Shown: positions 1-5,570 of the stretch, piece by piece
Numbering within the stretch: position 1 is the stretch's first letter
Layout of the letters: each line of letters begins with the position of its first letter
Assembly (NCBI GenBank): GCA_009705235.1
Contig: WLCR01000066.1
Coordinates: forward strand, 1 to 6,179
DNA length: 6,179 nt
Source of the DNA: Actinomycetota bacterium
GTDB lineage: Bacteria > Actinomycetota > Actinomycetes > Nanopelagicales > Nanopelagicaceae
Direction of reading: 5' to 3'
The notes under the pieces: model-generated
Database searches by the model: none
What the model saw: only the letters and a program-made list of their open reading frames with translations
Told to the model about the DNA's origin: nothing
Position numbers and translations under genes: made by a program

Positions 1-546
1 ACATCAGAGTATTCAATGTTGCCTCGTGCAACACATACACGATCAGATCGTGAAAGCGTTAAAGGAAAGCTTGGTGGTCGCACACAAGAGATTTCACGAT
101 TAGTTGGCCGTTCTTTGCGTGCAATAGTAAATATGAAGGAACTTGGCGAAAACACAATTGTAATTGACTGTGATGTATTACAAGCAGACGGTGGAACTCG
201 CACTGCAGCAATCACCGGCGCATATGTGGCACTTGCTGATGCAATTTCTTGGGCAAAGGCACAAGGGCACATTAAAGCTGATGCAAAACCTCTCAATGAT
301 TCTGTTGCAGCGGTAAGTGTTGGAATCATTGATGGCGTTCCAATGCTCGATCTTTGTTACGAAGAAGATGTTCGAGCAGGAACAGATATGAATGTTGTTG
401 TTGCTGGTGATGGACGATTCATCGAAGTTCAAGGAACTGCTGAAGGTGAACCCTTTGATCGCGCATTGTTGAATCAGCTTCTTGATTTAGCGGTTGCAGG
501 CTGTTCAACACTTAATCAGTTGCAGAAAGATGTCCTTGCTAAGTAA
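1..546 (+). CDS. rph: Ribonuclease PH, 3' part (5' end outside window)
   Basis: RNase PH is a phosphorolytic 3'-to-5' exoribonuclease that trims tRNA precursors in the cytoplasm, using phosphate to release nucleoside diphosphates. The reading frame is open from base 1 ([14 protein letters not shown]), so the ATG at 16 is internal. It corresponds to the family's conserved EY-x-MLPR-x-THTR segment. The visible 181 residues are roughly the last three quarters of a protein usually about 240 long. Landmarks, numbered from that internal Met, are GKLGGRT (18-23), the phosphate-binding GGTRT motif (59-63, bases 190-204), the acidic pair D118 and D124 in the [13 protein letters not shown] segment, and the family signature [11 protein letters not shown]. 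The C-terminus ends normally. Its stop codon overlaps the rdgB start, so the two are probably co-transcribed and translationally coupled. The identification is secure; only the N-terminus is missing. Confidence 0.97.
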   Translation, partial: TSEYSMLPRATHTRSDRESVKGKLGGRTQEISRLVGRSLRAIVNMKELGENTIVIDCDVLQADGGTRTAAITGAYVALADAISWAKAQGHIKADAKPLNDSVAAVSVGIIDGVPMLDLCYEEDVRAGTDMNVVVAGDGRFIEVQGTAEGEPFDRALLNQLLDLAVAGCSTLNQLQKDVLAK

Positions 547-1163
547 TGTCTCACAAACTTGTTTTAGCAACGCGTAATCAAGGAAAGATCACTGAGTTTC
601 GACGAATTCTGGATGCACTTGCACCAGGTGCTATCGAACTTATTGGTGTTGATCAATTTTCAGATTTGGTAGATGTTGAAGAAACTGGATCAACCTTTGA
701 AGAAAACTCATTGTTAAAGGCGCGATATACGAGCCAAGCAACCGGGTTACCCGCCATTGCCGATGATTCTGGGTTATGCGTAGATGCTTTAAATGGTGAT
801 CCCGGAATATTTTCTGCCAGGTGGGCAGGTGAGCATGGCAACGACAACGCAAACCTGGAGAAGGTTTTAGATCAGCTCAAAAATACTCCAGATGAACAGC
901 GCACCGCACACTTCATGTGTGTGGCATCGCTAGTGCTTCCGGATGGACGTCAACAGGTTGCCAAAGGTCGATTTGATGGGGTTATTTTGCGTGCCCCAAT
1001 TGGAGAAAATGGATTTGGCTACGATCCAATATTCCAGCCAGCAGGGATGTCCATTTCTTCTGCGCAATTGAGCGCGGAGGAAAAGGATTTATTGAGCCAC
1101 CGCGGAAAATCACTTCGCGCATTAGCACCTCATGTCATCCATTTGCTCGCGAGCCTGAGGTAA
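546..1163 (+). CDS. rdgB: dITP/XTP pyrophosphatase (RdgB/HAM1 family)
   Basis: This cytoplasmic housecleaning enzyme hydrolyses dITP, ITP and XTP to the monophosphate plus pyrophosphate, keeping deaminated purines out of DNA and RNA. The 205-residue length is normal for the family. Motifs in order are the nucleotide-binding TRNQGK (9-14), TFEENSLLKA (50-59), the metal/catalytic IADDSGL (71-77), DPGIFSARWAGE (85-96), GENGFGYDPIF (153-163) and the base-recognition SHRG (184-187) preceded by AEEKDL. All key residues expected of an active enzyme are present. The ATG shares its A with the last base of the rph stop codon (TAATG). There is no strong Shine-Dalgarno site, so start by termination-reinitiation is likely. 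The rph-rdgB order is common in Actinobacteria. Confidence 0.97.
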   Translation: MSHKLVLATRNQGKITEFRRILDALAPGAIELIGVDQFSDLVDVEETGSTFEENSLLKARYTSQATGLPAIADDSGLCVDALNGDPGIFSARWAGEHGNDNANLEKVLDQLKNTPDEQRTAHFMCVASLVLPDGRQQVAKGRFDGVILRAPIGENGFGYDPIFQPAGMSISSAQLSAEEKDLLSHRGKSLRALAPHVIHLLASLR

Positions 1164-1207
1164 CCTTTACCTATCACAGCGCGTTAATTACGTGCTTATA
1201 GCAATCC

Positions 1208-1213
1208 AAGGAG
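1208..1213 (+). promoter_or_regulatory. Shine-Dalgarno site fixing a GTG start
   Basis: AAGGAG lies six bases before the GTG at 1220. No alternative ATG occurs in this frame within the lysine-rich region, so this site is what supports the GTG start of the downstream gene. Confidence 0.8.
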
Positions 1214-1219
1214 TTCGAA

Positions 1220-2074
1220 GTGGCCGTTAAGAAGACCGCAAAGAAAGCAGCAAAGAAGTCTCTTGCAAAGAAGACAGCTGCAAAGAAGTCGCCAGCTAAG
1301 AAAGCTGTAGCGAAAAAGAAGACAACTAAGAAAGCTGTTGCTAAGAAAGCAGTTGCCAAGAAAGCTGTAGCGAAGAAGACAGCTAAGAAAACTGCACCAA
1401 AGCGTGTCGTAAAGAAGACAGCAAAGAAAGCTGTAGCCAAAAAAGTTGTTAAGAAAACTGCGAAGAAAGCTCCTGCAAAGCGCGTAGTTAAGAAAGCCAC
1501 GACAACTCGTGTTTCTTCTGCAGCTGCAGCGGTAGTTGCGCCACCACGCCCACCAGCGCCGGTTGCAGCACCTAAGCCAGTTGCTGCACCTAAAGCATCA
1601 ACTTCAAATCGCACAGCATGGATTGTTGTTATTGGAATTGTGGCGTTGGTTGCAATTGTTTGGTCTCAATCATCTGGATCTGATTCCGATGACGCAGCAA
1701 CTCCTGCGCCTTCAATGTCAGAGACTGCAGAGCCAAGTGCATCTGCTGAGCCATCTGCAACAGAAACCACAGGTGCAGTTGTAACAGCAGTCGAAGCCCC
1801 AACAAAGTTTGTTGCTCTCAATAGCGCAGATGGATTGAAGCTTCGCTGGATCGCACCAACAGCAGTTGATGGTTTAACTGGATATAACGTTGAAATTCGT
1901 GCAAACGGAGCAGGCGAGTGGACAGTTATTGCAACTGTTCCGGCAGATCAGCTAACTCAGAATGTTACAAAGGCAAGTGATTCAGGTTGGACTCAGTTCC
2001 GTGTTTCATCTGTGTACTCAGATGGACAGACTGCATCAGCTACAGCTTTTGGAATTCCAGGAGAGTTCAAGTAA
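1220..2074 (+). CDS. Membrane-anchored protein: H1-like lysine-rich N-terminus, one TM, FN3-like C-terminus
   Basis: No named family covers the whole protein. Residues 1-93 are a histone-H1-like tail built of AKKA, VAKK and VVKKTAKK units with almost no acidic residues. Residues 101-125 are Ala/Pro-rich. Residues 132-149 form one hydrophobic segment (TAWIVVIGIVALVAIVW). Residues 150-190 are a Ser/Thr/Glu/Asp/Pro linker. Residues 193-280 resemble a fibronectin type III domain: APTKF start, LKLRW (B strand, W210), GYNVEIR (C strand), FRVSSV (F strand), with W257 where the usual 'tyrosine corner' Tyr sits. By the positive-inside rule the lysine tail should be cytoplasmic and the FN3 domain outside. 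There is no cleavable signal peptide. Such tails bind DNA or other polyanions in known bacterial H1-like proteins, so a nucleoid-to-envelope tether is a reasonable inference. Binding to RNA or acidic lipids is an alternative. The gene ends at a strong terminator; whether it has its own promoter or is read from rdgB is unclear. Confidence 0.85.
   Translation: MAVKKTAKKAAKKSLAKKTAAKKSPAKKAVAKKKTTKKAVAKKAVAKKAVAKKTAKKTAPKRVVKKTAKKAVAKKVVKKTAKKAPAKRVVKKATTTRVSSAAAAVVAPPRPPAPVAAPKPVAAPKASTSNRTAWIVVIGIVALVAIVWSQSSGSDSDDAATPAPSMSETAEPSASAEPSATETTGAVVTAVEAPTKFVALNSADGLKLRWIAPTAVDGLTGYNVEIRANGAGEWTVIATVPADQLTQNVTKASDSGWTQFRVSSVYSDGQTASATAFGIPGEFK
1223..1498 (+). repeat. Degenerate lysine/alanine-coding repeat tract
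   Basis: This low-complexity stretch of AAG/AAA plus GCN/GTN codons encodes the H1-like tail. One 14-base unit, AAGAAAGCTGTAGC, occurs exactly three times (starting at 1298, 1358 and 1424), with near-copies between them. The spacings of 60 and 66 bases are multiples of three, so recombination or slippage between copies would change length without breaking the frame. Confidence 0.8.
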
Positions 2075-2096
2075 ATCTGCAATTTAGTAGTTTAAT

Positions 2097-2129
2097 AAAA
2101 ATCCCCCACCAAACTGGTGGGGGATTTTT
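2097..2129. terminator. Bidirectional intrinsic terminator between convergent genes
   Basis: The arms 2097-2110 and 2116-2129 pair over 14 bases (AAAA-AT-CCCCC-ACC with GGT-GGGGG-AT-TTTT) around the five-base loop AAACT. A T-run follows on the plus strand and a matching A-run precedes the stem, giving a U-tract in both directions. It lies 22 bases after the stop at 2074 and 21 bases after the stop of the convergent acyltransferase gene at 2151, so it can serve both. Confidence 0.95.
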
Positions 2130-2150
2130 TTGTTCCAATTTCAAAGTTTT

Positions 2151-3893
2151 CTACAGTTGAGTGGTTATTGCATCTACATATGCACGAACACCTGCAGGAA
2201 CAAGGTGAACTCCATCTGGGGCAAAATATTCCGGATGTCCATTAGAAATTGCTGCCCAATCAACTAAGTAAGCACCGTAGATTGCTGCGTATTGGGCAAT
2301 CAGAGCATTGTTGTCATCTCGCCAAGCACGCGGAACGGCAGTATTCACAACGACAATTCGGGGTTGGACTTTGATTTCTTCAAAAATAGCGACAACTTGT
2401 TCTTTTGTTAGTTTGTTGTTGTTACCCAGATTTAGAACAATTGTTGCATTAGTCATATTTATCTTGTCATGCGCAATGACACTTAGCAGTTCTGCTGCCT
2501 GTCGACCAACACGCGCATTAATCAATCCAATTGGTTGACGACTATCTAATTCAAAACGAATTCCCAGAATTACAGAGTCACCTGTAACCCATAGTCCAGG
2601 ATTACTTGTATCTACTGGAACAGTTGGGACTGGTGTTTCTAATTGCTCCTTCAATTCGGTCAATTTCTTATCGCTCTTGGCTATTGCATTGCTTGCGACA
2701 GTGCCTGTTATCCCAATTAGCGACACAACAATGAGCAATACACCGGTTTTTTGACGCAACTGCACACGCTTAGTTCGGTACTTCATTCCCTTAAACCAAT
2801 AATCAATTAATCCGGTACGTACAGGAAGTTCAACTAAACGTAATGAAATATCTGCCAATGCAAAGACGATAAGTACTCGTAATGTAAATAATGCCCAATC
2901 CGAACCTTCGAGATCATAATCTGGGCGGGTAACTTGAAAAACTACCCAGTGCCAAAGATAAATTGCGTATGACCGTTCGCCAATCCAAACAAATGGTTTG
3001 CTACATAAGATAGGTGCGAAACGAGACGCTGGGTGAACAATTGAAGTAAGAATCGCGCAGCCACATAGTCCGGCTAAAGGAAAAGCAATTTTGTACAGCG
3101 TTGGGTCGCTTTCATCAATAAATAGAAAAGCAGCAATAATTCCTAAGAATCCAACTATTCCAATCCCATCAATAAAATCTTGTGCCTTACGAGTGACAGT
3201 TTCCTGCAGATTCTGTGGAATCCAGCTGACGGCAAGAGCGGCACCTAAAAACAATCCAATGCTGTGGGTGTCTGTTCCAAAGTACACATGACTAACCTTT
3301 GAAGTGCTAGCTGCATCAATCTGAAGTGAGACCACGAGCAATGCAATACCTGAGAATGCAGCAATCAATAGGGCAGCACCGGGGATTTTGTTCTTTCCAA
3401 AATAACGCAGAACTAATAACAAAATCAGTGGCCACACTAGGTAGAACTGGGCTTCTACCCCTAAAGACCAGGTGTGTTGCAGTAGGGGTGGGCGCCCGAT
3501 TGCTTCGAAGTAATCTGTTTCTCGGAAAACTAACCACCAGTTCATTCCACCAAATAAGGCAAAGGGGGTGTCACCCAAAAATCGGCGCATCGTATCTGGT
3601 GCCCAAAAGCCAACAACAATTGTTGTTGTGATGATCATGAATACAAGTGGAGGCAGAAGTCTACGAATTCGGGCGACATAGAAAGCCCGTAAATCTAAAC
3701 CACCACTGCGTTGGATTGAATCCAGTAGCAAACGAGTAATTACGTATCCAGAGATTACAAAGAAAAGATCAACACCTAAGAAACCGCCTGGAATCCAATT
3801 AAATCCCAAGTGATACAGCATCACCGCAATGACTGCGACGGCGCGCAAACCATCAATGGCAGGTATGTATCGGATACTTCGTTCTGTGGTCAT
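2151..3893 (-). CDS. OatA-like O-acetyltransferase: acyltransferase-3 membrane domain fused to SGNH domain
   Basis: Two-domain proteins of this type move acetyl groups across the membrane and place them on an extracellular glycan such as peptidoglycan (OatA type) or another surface polysaccharide. Residues 1-360 are the acyltransferase-3 domain, with about ten membrane segments. It has the conserved R17-x10-H28 pair in IDGLRAVAVIAVMLYH, then GGFLGVDLFFVISGY (36-50) and QHTWSLGVEAQFY (139-151). A further membrane segment (383-402) leads to an SGNH-hydrolase-like domain (about 434-580). This shows block I GDS (438-440, nucleophile S440), block II VGRQ (462-465), block III LGNNN (489-493) and block V DGVH (D560, H563), so the catalytic set looks intact. 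The 580-residue length is usual for this architecture. AGGAG ends ten bases before the ATG. The gene lies 50 bases downstream of the coiled-coil gene and probably shares its transcript. The glycan acceptor cannot be read from sequence. Confidence 0.92.
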   Translation of the reverse strand: MTTERSIRYIPAIDGLRAVAVIAVMLYHLGFNWIPGGFLGVDLFFVISGYVITRLLLDSIQRSGGLDLRAFYVARIRRLLPPLVFMIITTTIVVGFWAPDTMRRFLGDTPFALFGGMNWWLVFRETDYFEAIGRPPLLQHTWSLGVEAQFYLVWPLILLLVLRYFGKNKIPGAALLIAAFSGIALLVVSLQIDAASTSKVSHVYFGTDTHSIGLFLGAALAVSWIPQNLQETVTRKAQDFIDGIGIVGFLGIIAAFLFIDESDPTLYKIAFPLAGLCGCAILTSIVHPASRFAPILCSKPFVWIGERSYAIYLWHWVVFQVTRPDYDLEGSDWALFTLRVLIVFALADISLRLVELPVRTGLIDYWFKGMKYRTKRVQLRQKTGVLLIVVSLIGITGTVASNAIAKSDKKLTELKEQLETPVPTVPVDTSNPGLWVTGDSVILGIRFELDSRQPIGLINARVGRQAAELLSVIAHDKINMTNATIVLNLGNNNKLTKEQVVAIFEEIKVQPRIVVVNTAVPRAWRDDNNALIAQYAAIYGAYLVDWAAISNGHPEYFAPDGVHLVPAGVRAYVDAITTQL

Positions 3894-3903
3894 GAATAAT
3901 TAA

Positions 3904-3908
3904 CTCCT
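3904..3908 (-). promoter_or_regulatory. Shine-Dalgarno site of the acyltransferase gene
   Basis: On the minus strand AGGAG lies ten bases before the ATG at 3893. This spacing is slightly long but supports the chosen start, and the N-terminal IDGLR motif follows closely, as is normal for the family. Confidence 0.65.
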
Positions 3909-3925
3909 ACGAAGTAACGCTGTTT

Positions 3926-3946
3926 TAAATAGCGATGCGCTATTTA
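3926..3946 (-). repeat. Intercistronic hairpin overlapping a stop codon
   Basis: Arms 3926-3934 and 3938-3946 (TAAATAGCG on one side, CGCTATTTA on the other) pair over nine bases around a three-base loop. The stop codon of the coiled-coil gene (3944-3946) sits in one arm. A competing palindrome, GCGCTA-TT-TAGCGC (3937-3950), shares that arm. No clean U-run follows on either strand, so it is a poor intrinsic terminator. A role in mRNA end protection, processing or partial attenuation before the acyltransferase gene is more plausible, but unproven. Confidence 0.5.
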
Positions 3947-4765
3947 GCGCTTTGCAGATTTCTTTGCAGCACTTTTCTTTGCAGGAGCTTTTTTAGCTGA
4001 CTTCTTTACAGCTTTTTTCGGTGCAGCTAATGCAGGACGAGTGCGTTGGCTTGAAACTTTAAGGGGACCTGGATTAATCAGCGTGTCATCTGAATTGAGA
4101 TTATCAAGAACTGTTTTTTGTAGCTCTTCTAATCTCTGGAATGCACCATCTAGGCGATTTCGAGATTGTTGAATTGCAGATTCTGCCGCATCTAGTGATT
4201 GTTTCTGGATGCGATAGAGACGTTCGGCTTCAGAGATAACACCTGAAAGCCATTGACGGTATCCGGTAACTTCAGTTGTTGCATCTGTAATGATGCGTTC
4301 ACCTTCGCGGCGAGCTGCGGTAGCAATAGCAGAGATTTCTCGCTTCTTACTCTCCATCAATGCTTCTGCTTCAGATTCTGCCAGTGCAATCTTTTCTTCT
4401 GCTTCTGATTCAGCAGCTTGGATATATTTGCGTCCCCGAGTTTCGGCACCTGAAAGGATTGTGCGAGCCTTTGCTTCGGCTGCTTCAAGCTCTTCTTTTG
4501 TAGCGCGTGTAGTTTCTGATACCAACCGAGTTGCCGCAACTTGCGCCTTGCTTTCACGCGCTTGGGCAGATTTGATCATTGACATCGCGGTTTCAGTTGC
4601 AAGAATTTCAAACTCTTCTTTGGTCAAGCCGGTGATGTCACGGCGAGATTTTAAATCTGCAATCTGTGCTTCAAGTTCACGAATGCGATCAACAGAAGAA
4701 GGCAGGTTTGTGCTCTCTTCTTCCGTGAAGCCCACCCAATTAAGGAAGTTCTTCTTCTTGGCCAT
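3944..4765 (-). CDS. Coiled-coil protein with lysine-rich C-terminal tail, possibly cytoskeletal
   Basis: Numbering is from the upstream ATG at 4768; the preferred start at 4765 removes one Met. Residues 1-20 (MMAKKKNFLNWVGFTEEE) are short, basic and aromatic. Residues 25-42 are helical (VDRIRELEAQIADLKSR). Residues 50-222 form a long, highly charged Ala/Glu/Lys/Arg helix expected to be coiled coil, with no membrane segment. Residues 223-248 are a loose linker and 249-274 an H1-like tail (KKAVKKSAKKAPAKK and similar). The overall form recalls DivIVA/Wag31-, SepIVA- or FilP-like actinobacterial scaffold proteins. However, I do not see the canonical DivIVA N-terminal motif, so no family name is assigned. 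GAGGTG, whose GAGGT core is at 4771-4775, sits five bases from the second ATG but only two from the first, hence the 4765 start. Neighbours are membrane and glycan genes, consistent with envelope organisation. The lysine tail could bind DNA or membrane lipids. Confidence 0.88.
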   Translation of the reverse strand: MAKKKNFLNWVGFTEEESTNLPSSVDRIRELEAQIADLKSRRDITGLTKEEFEILATETAMSMIKSAQARESKAQVAATRLVSETTRATKEELEAAEAKARTILSGAETRGRKYIQAAESEAEEKIALAESEAEALMESKKREISAIATAARREGERIITDATTEVTGYRQWLSGVISEAERLYRIQKQSLDAAESAIQQSRNRLDGAFQRLEELQKTVLDNLNSDDTLINPGPLKVSSQRTRPALAAPKKAVKKSAKKAPAKKSAAKKSAKR

Positions 4766-4770
4766 CATGC

Positions 4771-4775
4771 ACCTC
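4771..4775 (-). promoter_or_regulatory. Shine-Dalgarno site deciding between tandem ATG codons
   Basis: On the minus strand GAGGT is followed by GC and then ATGATG. Spacing is two bases to the first ATG and five to the second, so initiation at the second (MAKKKNF) is favoured. Confidence 0.65.
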
Positions 4776-4784
4776 GCTGCTCAA

Positions 4785-4812
4785 TTCATACCTGATTAAA
4801 ACCCTGTGTAGA
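4785..4812 (-). promoter_or_regulatory. Candidate sigma-70-type promoter for the coiled-coil gene
   Basis: Within the 71-base gap after the hemolysin III gene, the minus strand reads TCTACA (4812-4807), 16 bases, then TATGAA (4790-4785). Each hexamer matches four of six consensus bases. A transcript starting about seven bases later would have a short leader containing the Shine-Dalgarno site. This is a pattern match only. Confidence 0.35.
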
Positions 4813-4836
4813 GATGGCTTAGGTTAGAGCAATGAC

Positions 4837-5499
4837 CTATTTACTGTAAATCGCCGCGGAGATCGCTATGTACTGACTTATCCATGCAGCGAGCACGAAA
4901 ATGTGGAAGAGCTCGTGGAAGCCGAAGTATTTCGCCTCGCGACCAGGACGCTTGAGGGCGTAAAAGATAGCGCCAACTGAATAGAACAAACCACCAATCG
5001 CAATTGGAAGTAGCACCCACAAACCACCGGCTCGATATAGGGCTGGAGTGTAAAAAACAGCGACCCAACCCAGCGCCAAGTAATTGGCAACATATAGCCA
5101 ACGAGGCGCACCAATCCAGAAAATACGAATTGCCACACCCAGGGCCGCACCGATCCACACAACCGACAACAAGATTGTTCTATCGCGTCCTTCGAGCAAG
5201 GCAACTGCAAATGGTGTGTATGAACCTGCGATCAATAAATTAATGTTTGCATGATCCCAACGGCGCCACATCATTTTCTTTTTTGGAACCCATGGGACAC
5301 GATGATAAATAGCTGAAACGCTGAACAACATAATCGAAGTAACAGAAAAGATCGCCACTGCAAATTTCAGAGATTCTTTACTTAATAAGAATAAAACAAG
5401 TGAAGCAATGATGACCGCCGGCGTTGCCCCAAGGTGAAACCAACCTCTTAACTTAGGAGGTGTAATTGCTCTCGGTGGAGTTATTGGGGTCTGGCTCAT
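4837..5499 (-). CDS. Hemolysin III / PAQR-family integral membrane protein
   Basis: This belongs to the hemolysin III (YqfA/PAQR) family of seven-helix membrane proteins, which are distantly related to adiponectin receptors and carry a buried metal site. Bacterial members are called 'hemolysin' for historical reasons; the true reaction is unsettled, with hydrolase-type activity and membrane-lipid homeostasis proposed. The 220-residue length is typical. The metal-site signature is complete: S62-x3-H66 in SAIYHR, D82 in RWDHANI, and H195-x3-H199 in FHELFHIF. GSYTPF (92-97) is a further family hallmark. Hydrophobic helices fill most of residues 24-218 and the first 20 residues are Pro-rich and cytoplasmic-like. 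No convincing Shine-Dalgarno site precedes the ATG at 5499. The gene heads three minus-strand genes and diverges from the DUF885 gene. Lipid or envelope maintenance would fit its neighbours, but that is inference. Confidence 0.93.
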   Translation of the reverse strand: MSQTPITPPRAITPPKLRGWFHLGATPAVIIASLVLFLLSKESLKFAVAIFSVTSIMLFSVSAIYHRVPWVPKKKMMWRRWDHANINLLIAGSYTPFAVALLEGRDRTILLSVVWIGAALGVAIRIFWIGAPRWLYVANYLALGWVAVFYTPALYRAGGLWVLLPIAIGGLFYSVGAIFYALKRPGREAKYFGFHELFHIFVLAAWISQYIAISAAIYSK

Positions 5500-5570
5500 A
5501 TGGGCCAGCCTATTGCAATTAATTCAAACTCAGCGTGGACAAACTCCAAAGCCACTGCCAAACTTCGCGC
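5500..5570. promoter_or_regulatory. Divergent spacer expected to hold two promoters
   Basis: This 71-base gap separates the starts of the hemolysin III gene (minus) and the DUF885 gene (plus), so both promoters should lie in or next to it. An AT-rich core, AATTAATT (5517-5524), is the only notable element. No good -35/-10 pair and no Shine-Dalgarno site were found for either gene, which leaves leaderless transcripts possible. Confidence 0.45.

Noticed and set aside
178..432. 84-residue minus-strand frame inside rph
   Set aside because: Lies fully within a highly conserved enzyme gene; the Cys/Asn-rich product has no family resemblance.
1145..1171. Perfect palindrome GCTCGCGAGC (1145-1154) and GGTAA-CCT-TTACC (1159-1171) near the end of rdgB
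   Set aside because: The first is within coding sequence and the second has only a five-base stem; neither is followed by a U-run, so a terminator call is not supported.
1164..1219. Possible promoter elements (TTTACC, TTAATT, TTATAG) before the lysine-rich gene
   Set aside because: No pair has acceptable 16-18 base spacing, so I could not call a promoter; read-through from rdgB remains possible.
1174..1614. 146-residue minus-strand frame rich in Phe/Ala/Thr
   Set aside because: It is the reverse complement of the lysine-repeat codons (AAG/AAA read as CTT/TTT), so its composition is an artefact. The plus-strand gene has a Shine-Dalgarno site, clear domains and a terminator.
4290..4799. 169-residue plus-strand frame opposite the coiled-coil gene
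   Set aside because: Ser/Ala-rich mirror of Glu/Ala/Arg helix codons on the other strand, with no ribosome site and no recognisable motif.
4841..5243. Overlapping frames on both strands inside the hemolysin III gene
   Set aside because: All are alternative frames of a gene whose metal-site motifs are complete; none has a credible start region.
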